Part shown: piece after piece, positions 10,722 to 23,300 of the stretch
How positions within the stretch are numbered: position 1 is the stretch's first letter
Layout of the letters: each line of letters begins with the position of its first letter
Source: Epiperipatus broadwayi
Taxonomy: Eukaryota; Onychophora; Udeonychophora; Euonychophora; Peripatidae
DNA: 64,000 nucleotides
Assembly (NCBI GenBank): GCA_028023455.1
Contig: JAQFVV010012447.1
Location: 248,001 to 312,000, forward strand
Direction of reading: 5' to 3'
Notes under the pieces: model-generated
The model's database searches: none
Seen by the model: only the letters and a program-made list of their open reading frames with translations
What the model was told of the DNA's origin: nothing
Translations under genes and position numbers: made by a program

Positions 10722-12097
10722 TATTGTACCATTTACTTATATATATATGGTACAAATTGTTATTTAATATTGTATACTATATAAATAAAGAAGAGAGAAC
10801 CTGATCTTTAATTTTTTTTTGTAATATAATGTTTTAAGAAAAATGTACAGTGAAAGTTTAATTTTTCTTTTTTTATATATAATTTAATTAAAATAAATTC
10901 GATATTGGAAAGTGTATAACGAATAATTGTTTCAAATAGTGAAAGGAAATTCCAAAGGTAAAAGATTGCTATCAGAAATGACTTTCTGATAGTAATTAAA
11001 AATGGCAGAAATTCATAACGAGAAAAGAGACTTTGTAATAAAAAAAATGAGAAATAATGTAGAAGTTTATAAAATAGAACAAAAGGTAAAAAGGAATATG
11101 CACAGAACTTCTAAAAAGAATCTGGCGATATAAAAGAAGCCAACAGGTTTGAAAAGTGTCTTTGTCTTGTTGTTCCAGAGAGTGTTGAGCAATTTGAAGT
11201 GCCTCATATTTTTTTTTATAAAAAAAAAAATTAATAAAATGTATCCGCTTAGATACGAACTGAAATTGCTTTCCATGAGTGAGTAGAATTCTATCATTTG
11301 CCAACACTTTCTCTTGAGAAAAGTCACCTAGATCGTCGTCTGACTCTATATAAATATTGATCGGAGATTTGGAAAGAGTAAAACTAAAAAAAACTACTGC
11401 GGACTACCCACTGAAGGAATTGGACATCGGAGGATCAATGACCTACTTAAATATCAACTTACTGGTAAGTTAATGGCCATAACTTTATATAAAGCTTTAT
11501 GAACTGAGATGTGTATGAAATATCGATCCCATAATTTTTTGATATAAAGATTTGTGAACTGAGTAGTGGATGAACTGTTACCCTGGAAAAATAAGACACA
11601 AAATAGCTATTACTTCAATATTTGAATCAAATTATTAAATTTGTTGTGCACAATACTTTCCAATATTATAATTTTTCATTTATCATAAATATTAAATCTT
11701 TGTTATTAACATCACTTTTTGTATGTGTATAAATTTAGAGTTATTATATTTAACTTTTAGTTTTGATTATTTAGAGTCAAATGAGAGTATAAATTACGTT
11801 TGCTAAATAGATTTATTTTCTTAATTAAGTCAAAGGGGAATATCTTTTACTACTTTACGAGTTACGATTGTTTGATGCAGAATCAGTGAGTCTAAGTGAC
11901 TCTGGTGCCCTCATTTATAAATAAAAAACTGATTTAGCTTGCAATTGTACTCATAACAATTCTAGACCGAGTTGATCAGGAAATATAGTTATGTTTTTAG
12001 AAATAGAAATACAACTTTCTTCTTTTTTGCATAACTTGATCAACTTGTGCCTTTTATATGTGTAACAGAGGCCTAGTATGACAGAAAATGTTATAAT
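10722..12097 (+). repeat. LTR1 of gypsy element
   Basis: About 1,376 bp, nearly identical over most of its length to LTR2. It starts TATTGTACCA and ends around TGTTATAATG, so the termini look like an imperfect inverted pair (TATTGTACCA / TATTATAACA) rather than plain TG...CA. It lacks the 194-bp internal duplication present in LTR2 and LTR3. Near the 3' end, GTTGATCA and TGATCAAC can close a hairpin of about 75 bp. Confidence 0.8.
11129..11135 (+). promoter_or_regulatory. Probable LTR TATA box
   Basis: TATAAAA inside LTR1, preserved at the equivalent place in LTR2 (16534-16540), LTR3 (19040-19046) and the solo LTR (45291-45297). Conservation in the diverged solo LTR supports a promoter role; the transcription start is not determined. 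Confidence 0.55.
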
Positions 12098-12456
12098 GAT
12101 GACCCAACTTGGGCTTATGAAAAAAAAAACCACAACCTCAAAAAATTTAAAAACGGCATAAAATTTAAGAATTTAATGTCCATAGCCGGAAAATAAATAT
12201 GACCACAAATAGTGCACAAGTCTAAAAAGTTATTGCATACAATTACAAAAATTTTTTTTAAAGAGTAATAATAAATAAAACTGATCAAAGGTTAGCAATG
12301 ATGGTAAAGGTAGAGAGGGATGGAAGTTGATAAAAGAGAGGGGTGTTGGTGAATGAATTTATTAGCAAAGCAAAATAAAATATTGAATTTATATCATAAC
12401 AATTGATGAAGTTAAGATTTTGTTTACTATAGCAAAAATAAACAACATGGCCATAT

Positions 12457-12849
12457 ATGAAATTGAGAAGTAGTAAAAATATACAGAATATGGCAGAAGG
12501 TGAGAAAGAATTGAAAGAGGGCATGGAACCCTTCATAAGAAAACTATTACATGAATTCAAAATGGAATTCAAAGAAGATATAAAGAAAGAAATGGCAGAG
12601 ATGGTCAGAGAATTAAAAGAAGAAATAAAAGAACCAGTAAAAAAAGAAGAAAAGAGAAGAAATAAAGTGATCAGTAGAACAACAGAGGAAAAGAGGATAG
12701 ATAATCTTATTTGTGAGTGGGACAGTGAATCGATTAAGTACATGTCTCAAGATATGCCCAAAAGTTGTTTTACAAATAAACGATGTCAAGGTAGAGACAT
12801 TGTGGGATTCTGGCAGCCAGATATCAGTAATGTCAGAAACAACATATGA
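12457..12849 (+). pseudogene. gag-like N-terminal ORF of gypsy element
   Basis: A 130-codon open frame directly after LTR1. The first ~85 residues are strongly charged, rich in K and E (an alternating EEIKE-type pattern), and likely helical or coiled coil. There is no zinc knuckle. It is much shorter than a normal gag protein. Its last part overlaps the protease frame, and probably only the first 250 bp is genuine gag-like sequence. A second, more damaged copy lies at 17866-18078. Function as a capsid protein is inferred from position only. Confidence 0.5.
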
Positions 12850-13021
12850 ACACATGTGGAGCCAACCCATAGAGATACCAACTCTACTGGTGAAAAGCAC
12901 ACAAATAACATTGGCAAATAACAAAAAGGCACAATTGGGCCCAAAACAAGTTTGGGTAGAAATTAAAATACGGGATAAAATTATACCCCACGTTATTATT
13001 TCTAAAAGGGTTGGTACATGA
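12713..13021 (+). pseudogene. Retropepsin-like aspartic protease of gypsy element
   Basis: The frame carries LWDSGSQISVM, the aspartic-protease D-S-G active-site triad, followed by an LANNKKAQLG segment and a second beta-rich part, as in retroelement proteases that cut the gag-pol polyprotein. It is offset by +1 from the upstream gag-like frame, and the same offset is present in the second copy (18121-18429), so the frame change either is ancestral or was a programmed shift. It ends in a stop before the RT region. No ATG supports an independent start. Confidence 0.75.
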
Positions 13022-13233
13022 AGCCATATTGGGTTCAGACTTTATGCACAAAACTGGGTGTGTGATCAATTATAAAGATGAAAAGATTATCTGTGAAGGA
13101 TAAGAAGTGGAGTTTGGGTTGCGGATGAGAGTGAATCAGCAAAACATATAACATCCTTCAATAGAGGCACAGATTGATGAGATAATAAATGAAGTGAAGG
13201 AAGAATGGAAAGGGGACTTAAAAGAAGTTCTAA

Positions 13234-13988
13234 TTGGATTTTAAATGTAATTTTTCAGATAAACTAGGGGTTATTAAAGGGTATGAGCACAGGATCGAGG
13301 TTGCTGACATTACACCATACCAGGCAAAATCATACCCAGTGCCACACCAATATAGAGCTGAGGTAGAGAGAGAATTAGCTAAAATGGAGGAATGGGATAT
13401 TATTACTAAGGGTTCATCAGCATATAGTAACCCATTGGTGGTTGTAAAGAAAAAAGATGGAGCTATAAAACTGTGTTTGGATGCCAGGCAATTGAACAAG
13501 ATTACATGGCCGGATCCAAATGTTCCACCTCCAATTAATGAGTTGGTAAATAAATTCCAGGGAAAAAAGATATTTTCCACGTTAGGTTCGACTGCCAGCT
13601 ATTGGCAGATCAAGTTACACCCTGCTGACTGGAAGTACACAGCATTTCGATATAATGGTATATTGTACCAATTTAACAGAATGCCTTTTGACATTAAGAA
13701 TAGTGGAGCAGGCCTGCTAAAATGTCTTGACCAATACTGTCCTCTGAGATAAAAAAGTTAATCACTATCTACATGGATGATGTGATTATTGCATCTAATA
13801 ACTCTCATGAGCACTTACAACACCTCAAGTTGTTTCTACAAGAGTGCAATATGAAGGATATTCACATTAATTTAAAAAAAAGCTGTTTAGCAGCAGAAGT
13901 GAATTTCTTAGGACACTTAATTAATGCAAATGGAATCAGACCCCACCCTGACAAAATCCAGCCAATACAAAATTTCCCAGCCCCTTGA
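13234..13988 (+). pseudogene. Reverse transcriptase of gypsy element, frameshifted
   Basis: Two open frames make up the polymerase domain. The first (13234-13752) holds the fingers and palm start: NPLVVVKKKDG, LCLDARQLNK and the YWQIKLHP region, then F.YNG..YQFNRMPF. A frameshift near 13700 leads into the second (13773-13988), which begins at the catalytic YMDD motif and continues through FLGHLI..NGI and the thumb. The YMDD aspartates are intact. Order and motifs are those of Ty3/gypsy RTs. A stop near 13986 separates this from RNase H. It cannot produce a working enzyme as it stands. Confidence 0.9.
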
Positions 13989-14064
13989 ACACCAAAACAG
14001 GTGAGATCATTTTTGGGGCTGTGTAATTTCTACAATAAATTTTACCAAAAACTTTGCTTCAGAC

Positions 14065-14559
14065 ATGGAGCCTCTGCTGCAATTATTATGTAAGGGAACA
14101 TCATGGAAATGGACAGAAGAGCATGAGACCAATTTTAGGGTTATTAAAGAGAAATACCTTAGCCAAGTGATGTTGGTTTACCCTGACCTAAGGAAACTGT
14201 TTATTGTTCAGGTAGACAGTAGTGGGTATGGGTTAGGTGCAGCTCTTATGCAAGCTCAAGAGGATGGAACCTTGGGGATAATTTATTTTATCAGCAGACC
14301 ATTGAGAGGTGCAGAGATTAATTACTGTGCAACAGAAAAAGAGGCCTTGGCTGTGGTGTGGGCATTTCAGAAGTTCCGCCAATTCTTGATAGGATCAGAA
14401 ACGATTGTTAGGACAGATCATAAGAGCCTAGAATTCTTAAACCACAGTTATTTAACAAATAGTAGGTTAATCCGAAGGAGCCCTTTTCTCCAGGAGTTCA
14501 ATTATTCCATCCAGTATTGTAAGGGCACTGAAAATGTGGTAGATAACACATTGAGCTGA
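14065..14559 (+). pseudogene. RNase H domain of gypsy element
   Basis: A 164-codon frame with RNase H landmarks: the first catalytic aspartate in VDSSGYGLGAAL, the glutamate in ATEKEALAVVWA, and the aspartate in VRTDHKSLEFL. The final part (CKGTENVVDNTLS) corresponds to the usual K.N..AD.LS ending, with the A of the catalytic A-D pair replaced by V-D. It follows the RT as in Ty3/gypsy pol. The ATG at its start is incidental; it was once part of a polyprotein. Confidence 0.88.
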
Positions 14560-14854
14560 AATATTGTTCTTGATACCCAGGACCATCTGCAGATGGAAAA
14601 TATATGTTTGGCAAGTGTAGAATTAGAAACAGATGCTGTAGTAGAAGAAGGATTGAGACACTTAGGAAAGGTACAACGGCAAAGCCCTACCTACAAGAAA
14701 ATTGTTGACCAACTAGAAGACAAAAATGAAGTGGGAGAAACGGCAGATACTAAGGCTGGTGAGAGATGCCGCTAAAAGAAGGGATCCTGTGATATATGAC
14801 TGACCTGCAAAGGGATCAGTGGAGAATGATTATACCAGAGAGTTTACAGTAAGG

Positions 14855-15737
14855 ACTTATTACGTACACCCATCATTTTTATGGGCACTATGGTGTAAAT
14901 AAAGTGGAAGGCTTATTGAGGACATGGTTCCATTGGCCGAATATGAGAGCACAGGTCACCAGGATAGTAAGCTCCTGTGAGAGCTGTCAGAAGACAAAAC
15001 CAGCAAATTAGTCATATCAAGGCCCATTGAACCCTATCATCCCTAAGGAATGCAATGACCTGGTGGCTATTGATTTCTATGGACCATTGCCAGTTTTTGG
15101 GAAAATGAAATATATACTAGTGATATATGACCTTTTTTCAAAATGGGTGTTGGCATATCTGGTGACCCAGGTCAATACTAGGAATGCCATATGGGCCCTT
15201 GAGGTATGATATTTTAAAAGGGTAAGCAGACCAAAAGCTATTTTGTCAGACCACGGTATGCCTTTCACATCTTATGATTGGCAACAATGGATAGAGAGGA
15301 TGGAGGTTTAACACATATTGTCATCCATATGAAATCCACAATCCAACCCTTGCGAGCAGGTGATGAGAGAGTTGGGATGCCTCTTCAGCATATATACTAC
15401 ATCCAACCATAGAGGATGGGTGAAACAACTCCCAAGGGTGTTAACTTTCATAAATTGGACTCATAATGAATCCACCAGATTTGCACCTGTAAGACTTCAA
15501 TTCGGACAAGCGTCACCTCGATTGTATAAATCCACATTACGCGCTAGTCCAGAAAACATTGATAAAGGGAGAGATCACAAAGAAGTAAGAAAAAAATTGG
15601 AACTCTGTGCCAAGCTCCGGACCCTGTGGAAAGGAGTCCTGACTGATAAGTTTAAAACAGGGGATATGGTATGGGTCAAAATGAGCCCCGTGAGCCAAAC
15701 TGGGAAGCATATTTTTAAAATTCCAAAATTTGTATGA
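14855..15737 (+). pseudogene. Integrase remains of gypsy element
   Basis: Translation of 14870-15010 shows the zinc-binding H2C2 pattern (HYGVNKV... then CESCQKTK). The catalytic core follows with VAIDFYGPLP (first Asp) near 15065 and LSDHGMPF (second Asp) near 15245; stops interrupt the part where the Glu should be. The C-terminal frame at 15360-15737 includes WTHNESTRFAPVRLQFG and the chromatin-side GDMVWVK segment typical of gypsy integrases. Stops and frameshifts at several points make it a relic. Confidence 0.85.
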
Positions 15738-15933
15738 GGGACCTTACCAAATCAGCCAACGGGATGGTCTCAATGCTTTCACTTTAGAGAATGGTGAAGG
15801 AGAAAGGGGTACCTATAACTCTAGGTCACTGAAACTGTATAAGACTAGGACGTGGGTTAGAAGTACTCCATAAAGACTTATGAAGAACAAAATTAGTTTA
15901 AACCCCTATTTTCTCATTCCCCTGCCCCAGTGG

Positions 15934-17500
15934 TATTGTACCGTTTATTTATATATATGGTACAAATTGCTATTTAATATTGTATACTATATAAATAAAG
16001 AAAAGAGAACCCGATCTTTAATTATTTTTTTTTGTAATATAATGTTTTAAAAAAAAACGTACAGTGAAAGTTTAATTTTTCTTTTTTATATATATAATTT
16101 AATTAAAATAAATTTGATATTGGAAAGTGCATAATGAATAATTGTTTCAAATAGTGAAAGGAAATATTTAATATTGTATACTATATAAATAAAGAAGAGA
16201 GAACCGATCTTTAATTTTTTTTTTTGTAATATAATGTTTTAAGAAAAACGTACAGTGAAAGTTTAATTTTTCTTTTTTTATATATAATTTAATTAAAATA
16301 AATTCGATATTGGAAAGTGCATAACGAATAATTGTTTCAAATAGTGAAAGGAAATTCCAAAGGTAAAAGATTGCTATCAGAAATGACTTTCTGATAGTAA
16401 TTAAAAATGGCAGAAATTCATAATAAGAAAAGAGACTTTGTAATAAAAAAAATGAGAAATAATGTAGAAGTTTATAAAATAGAACAAAAGGTAAAAAGGA
16501 ATATGCGCAGAACTTCTAAAAAGAATCTGGGGATATAAAAGGAGCCAACAGGTTTGGAAAGTGTCTTTGTCTTGTTGTTCCAGAGAGTGTTGAGCAATTT
16601 GAAGTGCCTCATATTATTTTTTATAAAAAAAAATTAATAAAATGTGTCCACTTAGATACGAACTGAAATTGCTCTCCATGAGTGAGTAGAATTCTATCAT
16701 TTGCCGACACTTTCTCTTGAGAAAAGTCACCTAGATCGTCGTCTGACTCTATCTAAATATTGATCGGAGATTTGGAAAGAGTAAAACTAAAAAAAACTAC
16801 TGCGGACTACCCACTGAAGGAATTGGACATCAGAGGATCAATGACCTACTTAAATATCAACTTACTGGTAAGTTAATGGCCATAACTTTATATAAAGCTT
16901 TATGAACTGAGATGTGTATGAAATGTTGATCCCATAATTTTTTGATATAAAGATTTGTGAACTGAGTAGTGGATGAACTGTTACCCTGGAAAAATAAGAC
17001 ACAAACTAGCTATTACTTCAATATTTGAATCAAATTATTAAATTTGTTGTGCACAATACTTTCCAATATTATAATTTTTCATTTATCATAAATATTAAAT
17101 CTTTGTTATTAACATCACTTTTTGTATGTGTATAAATTTAGTGTTATTATATTTAACTTTTAGTTTTGATTATTTAGAGTCAAATGAGAGTATAAATTAC
17201 CTTTGCTAAATAGATTTATTTTCTTAATTAAGTCAAAGGGGAATATCTTTTACTACTTTACGAGTTACGATTGTTTGATGCAGAATCAGTGAGTCTAAGT
17301 GACTCTGGTGCCCTCATTTATAAATAAAAAACTTATTTAGCTTGCAATTGTACTCATAACAATTCTAGACCGAGTTGATCAGGAAATATAGTTATGTTTT
17401 TAGAAATAGAAATACAACTTTCTTCTTTTTTGCATAACTTGATCAACTTGTGCCTTTTATATGTGTAGCAGAGGCCTAGTATGACAGAAAATGTTATAAT
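15934..17500 (+). repeat. LTR2 with internal 194-bp tandem duplication
   Basis: It matches LTR1 but contains a direct duplication of its 5' part: 15971-16164 is repeated as 16165-16354. The second unit is closer to LTR1 than the first. Beyond the duplication, LTR2 and LTR1 are almost identical. Confidence 0.8.
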
Positions 17501-18462
17501 GATGACCCAACTTGGGCTTATGAAAAAAAAAACCACAACCTCGAAAATTTAAAAACGGCATAAAATTTAAGAATTTAATGTCCATAGCCGGAAAATAAAT
17601 ATGACCACAAATAGTGCACAAGTCTAAAAAGTTATTGCATACAATTACAAAATTTTTTTTTAAAGAGTAATAATAAATAAAACTGATCAAAGGTTAGCAA
17701 TGACGGTAAAGGTAGAGAGGGATGGAAGATTATAGTTGATAAAAGAGAGGGGTGTTGGTGAATGAATTTATTAGCAAAGCAAAATAAAATATTGAATTTA
17801 TATCATAACAATTGATGAAGTTAAGATTTTGTTTACTATAGCAAAAATAAACAACATGGCCATATATGAAATTGAGAAGTAGTAAAAATATACAGAATAT
17901 GGCAGAAGGTGAGAAAGAATTAAAAGAGGGCGTGGAACCCTTCATAAAAAAACTATTACATGAATTCAAAATGGAATTTTTAAAATATAAAGAAAGAAAC
18001 GGCAGAGATGGTCAGAGAATTAAAAGAAGAAATAAAAGAACCAGTAAAAAAAAGAAGAAAAGAGAAGAAATAAAGTGATCAGTAGAACAACAGAGGAAAA
18101 GAGGATAGATAATCTTATTTGTGAGTGGGACAGTGAATCGATTAAGTACATGTCTCAAGATATGCCCAAAAGTTGTTTTACAAATAAACGATGTCAAGGT
18201 AGAGACATTGTGGGATTCTGGCAGCCAGATATCAGTAATGTCAGAAACAACATATGAACACATGTGGAGCCAACCCATAGAGATACCAAGTCTACTGGTG
18301 AAAAGCACACAAATAACATTGGCAAATAACAAAAAGGCACAATTGGGCCCAAAACAAGTTTGGGTAGAAATTAAAATACGGGATAAAATTATACCCCACG
18401 TTATTATTTCTAAAAGGGTTGGTACATGAAGCCATATTGGGTTCAGACTTTATGCACAAAAC
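17501..18462 (+). pseudogene. Truncated internal region: second gag-like and protease copy
   Basis: Repeats the leader, gag-like frame (17866-18078, frameshifted by a small deletion) and protease frame (18121-18429, with DSGSQ intact) of the first internal region at about 97% by eye. It stops at ACTGG (18459-18463), where the sequence jumps straight into an LTR lacking its first 24 bp. The junction shares TGG between both partners, indicating a microhomology-mediated deletion that removed RT, RNase H and integrase. Confidence 0.8.
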
Positions 18463-19998
18463 TGGTACAAATTGCTATTTAATATTGTATACTATATAAA
18501 TAAAGAAAAGAGAACCCGATCTTTAATTATTTTTTTTTGTATTATAATGTTTTAAAAAAAAACGTACAGTGAAAGTTTAATTTTTCTTTTTTATATATAT
18601 AATTTAATTAAAATAAATTTGATATTGGAAAGTGCATAATGAATAATTGTTTCAAATAGTGAAAGGAAATATTTAATATTGTATACTATATAAATAAAGA
18701 AGAGAGAACCGATCTTTAATTTTTTTTTTTTGTAATATAATGTTTTAAGAAAAACGTACAGTGAAAGTTTAATTTTTCTTTTTTTATATATAATTTAATT
18801 AAAATAAATTCGATATTGGAAAGTGCATAACGAATAATTGTTTCAAATAGTGAAAGGAAATTCCAAAGGTAAAAGATTGTTATCAGAAATGACTTTCTGA
18901 TAGTAATTAAAAATGGCAGAAATTCATAATAAGAAAAGAGACTTTGTAATAAAAAAAATGAGAAATAATGTAGAAGTTTATAAAATAGAACAAAAGGTAA
19001 AAAGGAATATGCGCAGAACTTCTAAAAAGAATCTGGGGATATAAAAGGAGCCAACAGGTTTGAAAAGTGTCTTTGTCTTGTTGTTCCAGAGAGTGTTGAG
19101 CAATTTGAAGTGCCTCATATTATTTTTTATAAAAACAATTAATAAAATGTGTCCACTTAGATATGAACTGAAACCGCTCTCTGTGAGTGAGTAGAACTTT
19201 ATCGTTTGCTGACACTTTCTCTCGAGAAAAGTCACCTAGATCATTGTCTGACTCTACCTAAATATTGATCGGAGATTTGGAAGGAGTAAAACAATAAAAA
19301 AAACTATTGTGGACTACCCACTGAAGGAATTGGATGTTAGAGGATCAATGACTATTTAAATATCAACTTACTGGTAAGTTAATGGCCATAACTTTATATA
19401 AAACTTTATGAACTAAAATGTTTATCCCATAATTTTTTGATATAAAGATTTGCGAACTGAGTAGTGGATGAACTGTTACCCCAGAAAAATAAAACACAAA
19501 CTAGCTATTACTTCAATATTTGAATCAAATTATTAAATTCGTTGTGCACAATACTTTCCAATATTATAATTTTTCATTTGTCATAAATATTAAATCTTTG
19601 TTATTAACATCACTTTCATTATACGTGTATAAATTTAGAGTTATTATATTTAAGTTTTAGTTTTGATTATTTAGAGTCAAATGAGAGTATACATTACCTT
19701 TGCTAAGTAGATTTATTTTCTTAATTATGTCAAAGGGGAATATCTTTTACTACTTTAGGAGTTATGATTGTTTGACGCAGAATCAGTGAGTCTAAGCGAC
19801 TCTGGTGCCCTCATTTATAAATAAAAAACTGATTTAGCTTGCAATTGTACTCATAACAATTCTAGACCGAGTTGATGAGGAAATATAGTTATGTTTTTAG
19901 AAATAGAAATACAACTTTCCTCTTTTTTGCATAACTTGATCAACTCATGCATTTTATATGTGTAACAGAGGCCTAGTAAGATGAAAACTGTTATAATA
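18463..19998 (+). repeat. LTR3, mosaic copy
   Basis: Its 5' part (to about 19100) carries the same 194-bp duplication as LTR2 (18476-18669, 18670-18860) and is almost identical to LTR2. Its 3' part (from about 19140) is clearly more diverged from LTR1 and LTR2, with scattered substitutions and small deletions. The abrupt change points to recombination or conversion between LTRs of different age. Confidence 0.75.
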
Positions 19999-20038
19999 TA
20001 TATAATTAGAAGGATTTGAAATCAGACTTTTAAGCTCT

Positions 20039-20116
20039 TCATAATTATCCACTCCAGTTTATATAACTGATGCACAGTCATAATTATCCACTCCAGTTTA
20101 TATAACTGATGCACAG
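20039..20116. repeat. 39-bp tandem duplication inside family A copy 3
   Basis: Two identical 39-bp units (20039-20077 and 20078-20116) starting TCATAATTATCCACTCCAG. Confidence 0.9.
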
Positions 20117-20133
20117 GATCACATACACGCGTG

Positions 20134-20209
20134 AAAAAGGTAACTGGTTTTCAATATAGTATTTCATGCTGGACCAGCATTCATCAGTTAATCCAGATCA
20201 TCATCTTCC
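20134..20209 (-). ncRNA. Type I hammerhead ribozyme, family A, copy A3
   Basis: On the - strand: CTGATGA (20181-20187), perfect helix II ATGCT/AGCAT, GAAA (20162-20165), very short helix III, cleavage triplet ATA. Helix I is TTAA/TTGA (with a G-U pair) plus CTGG/CCAG. The core is complete. The first pair of helix II is A-T here and G-C or G-T elsewhere, again compatible with pairing. Confidence 0.65.
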
Positions 20210-20310
20210 ACACATATATACAATTAATGCTCTGTTGTATAAGATGGAGTGTACAGTTAGTCATGGGCAGCTTGAAGTCTGAGTTCAAATTCTTCTAATT
20301 ACATTAAGTT

Positions 20311-23300
20311 TAGTATTTATATATATATATATATAATAAAGGATTGAAGAGGTACGTTAATGTGAAGAAAAAAATAAAAGATGAAAGTGAATAATCTACA
20401 GAACGGATAAATAAAACATTAGTAAAATTATTACAAATTCCTTATTGTTTTAAACTTTAAACTGTGGTTTTGCAAATGTAAAGATGGGCATACGTTCCAC
20501 AATACCTTATTAGTATATATATATTAAAGTTATATGTGAGGGCCTGTTTGAATAGACTATACAAATAAATGGAAAACTTTAATCAAAATGGAAATAATTT
20601 TGATACACTAAAAATATAATACATAGTTTAACGGTTTCATAAATGTTATATGTTGAGTGTTCAAAATATTTATAGTACAGTATTGCAAATGACATTGTAC
20701 GATATATGCAAGCGCGCTCGCTGTCAACACTTGCTTCTTAAGACTTGTAAGTTGACATGGTCAGTGAATGATTATACTTTGTATTTTATGTGTTTGTTAG
20801 GAAAATGTATGCTACACAACCGATGAAACAATGTAGAATGTTTTTTCAAACTGTTTTTTTTTTATTTTATTTTAGTCAATGCCTTCTAAGTGCACACAAA
20901 GTTATTACTATTCCTTCTCTCAAGATTGTTCCACCCCCTCCCCTAGAAGACAATATCACGTACTTTTAAAAACATTAAGGCAGATGATTATATGATGCTG
21001 TATTGATAACAATAAAACATCATTTTAAAATTATATGGAAAAAATGAAATTATAAACTAATTCTATATTTTAAAAAATCGCCTTTTAAAATAACTCACTT
21101 TAGAAAAGCATTTTTTTCAATACAGCCTATAGGGAAAAAGTTGGCATTATTTTTCAGATTAGCCAAATGACAAGTAATATAAAGATAGTTGGCTTTTTTT
21201 TATTATCTGCGCTTTACTTTCTAGCTAATAGTAGGATACCCGTTTACCAACCAACAACAGATGGGTAGCTAGGATGACTATAAACTTAATTTCTTAGAAA
21301 CTCTGAGTATATTTCAAATCTAGAATCTTTTTTCTTCATATTTTTTAATAGGCCTGAATTCAAGTAAATGAGGTAGATGAAATTTCTGCTTTCTATTTTA
21401 TGAGACTAATCTTACTGTACAGACATTTATGGATGGGGAATAAAAACCAAAAACTCTATTCATATGATAACTAAAATAACTCACTTTTATGGGATTTTAA
21501 AGGACTTTATTTTTTAAAGCATTATATTTATATAATGTAGTTTATTAAAGATTATATTATAATTTTAAATTAAAAATTTAAATTAAATTGTGTCAAGAGC
21601 TAACAGATAAAGGTAAACAAACATAACTTGATGCAAAACCATTTTGCCTAATAACAAAATCAAATTGTCTTGAAAAAAAAAAACGGTATAATTTTAAAAT
21701 TTTTCTTAGATAATAACTTTATATATATATACTTATTTGTAAAAAATAAACTATAGTAATGAAATGTAATATATTTACCCCCTCTCTTCCTCCATTTTTT
21801 TCTAAAAATGAAGTATATGACTTTTAGAATAGAGATGGGTAATGAATCTCTTCCGTGGCCACGTGTGTAATTGTCCTGGGAATGTAGACCTTCATTATAT
21901 GATAGCAGCAATATGGAATTAGTATGTTATTTAAAAAAATCAAAAATTAAATATATATAGTATATATAGTTTCTTCATTAATTATCGTTATTCTCATTCC
22001 TATTGACCTGCATAATTTGCAAATAATATTAAATATAAGCCGTTTTTACATCGAGAATGCTGCATTGAGTACAAAGAGATCTATTTCATTATCCACTTAC
22101 TCAGTAGTGGGTTAAGGATTAAAGACTTTCTTACAACAATACGCTTTCTTTAAGCAATGTCAAATCGTGACTACTACAGAAATATGAAATCCGCAAATAA
22201 TAATAATAATTATATATGTATATGTTTAAAAAAATAGTGGGAGGAAACAGGTAGTAAAATATGGAGTTAAGGATATTCCTGGAATGTTTTTATTTGTTTG
22301 TTTTAATCATAAAAAAAATAAAAATATAGCTATATTTAAAAGACCAACGTTCCAACTCTGTCATCTCAGATCTTATAGAAAGAGAAAAACAAGCTGTGTT
22401 TACATCTGTGTTTGATTTGAGTTTAGGTATTACAAATCTCTATAAGTAGCATACGTAAATGGTAATTTTACAATTGTAGAACAGTTAATAAAGTGCGGAC
22501 GCATGGTATTAACCGTATTTGGAAAATTAGTCATGCCAGTCTTTTATATATATATTAAAATGTATGTATATAAAGTCCCTCATAAAGTGCACATACATTT
22601 ATTATGCCCATGACTTAAAGTTCAAACATGAGATGAGAAATACTTGGAAAATTATTTCAGATTTCAAACAGGTTCAGGATGTTTTTTCCATAAGCCATTC
22701 ATAGCTTGCCTATCTACCCATCTCAATTATTGATCAGCAAATGGGTATCTAGTTATTTTTTAAAGATAAATAGAGGGAGAAAAACCTTAAGTCATCAACA
22801 CTTGATTAATCACTTAAAGAATGCTTTTTTTTTCACTGTTTTTATTTGACGGGTGGGGGACGGGCATTGAAGTGGTCTTTGTATTATATGGATAACATTT
22901 TTTTAAAAAAAAAGAACATTGCGTTAAGGCATTCACCTGCCATGATTTTGACCCAAGGTTAAAAATAAGGCTGAAATTTGAAATTTCTTTATTTCAGTTG
23001 AGAATGTTCAAACAAGCTTAATTTTTTATGTAGCCAGACTGACCAATTATTAATTGCCAAATGGGTATTTAACTTACTAGAGAATAAAATATGGAAAAAA
23101 AAACCCAAGACTTTTGTGATTTGAAAGTTGATTAATCCGGTCCTTTCTTTAACAATTTTCTGTTTCGCAATAGAATATTTAAGGCCGTTTTGTTTATCTG
23201 TACACAGGAGACAGAAAACTCTGTTCTGAATTAAAGCCTTCAGAGAAATTTATCTAAATCTTTCTTAATGCTCAATGAATATTAATCAAATTCAAATTTT

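Larger units (their letters stand above)
10722..19998 (+). mobile_element. Composite Ty3/gypsy-type LTR retrotransposon with three LTRs
   Basis: Order: LTR1 (10722-12097), internal region with gag-like, protease, reverse transcriptase, RNase H and integrase remains (12098-15933), LTR2 (15934-17500), an internal region cut short after the protease (17501-18462), LTR3 (18463-19998). Protease-RT-RNase H-integrase order is that of Ty3/gypsy elements. Every coding part is broken by stops or frameshifts, so the element is not autonomous. Three LTRs in a row fit a tandem element or unequal LTR recombination followed by an internal deletion. Confidence 0.85.
20000..20310 (-). mobile_element. Hammerhead family A retroposon, copy 3
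   Basis: The - strand unit matches the other family A copies from the hammerhead to the GTCTGATTTCAAATCC-like end. The ends form a short inverted pair (AATTAGAAGGATTTGAA at about 20003 and its inverse near 20287-20303). It sits directly beside the end of LTR3, and the TA-rich flanks hide any target duplication. Confidence 0.65.

Noticed and set aside
12097-12120. Primer binding site after LTR1
   Set aside because: TGGGCTTATGA is nearby but not adjacent to the LTR end, and no tRNA match could be established by eye.
12285-12924. Long open frames on the - strand opposite the gag-like region
   Set aside because: Mirror images of purine-rich gag-like DNA, rich in F, S and L; the + strand has the protease motif.
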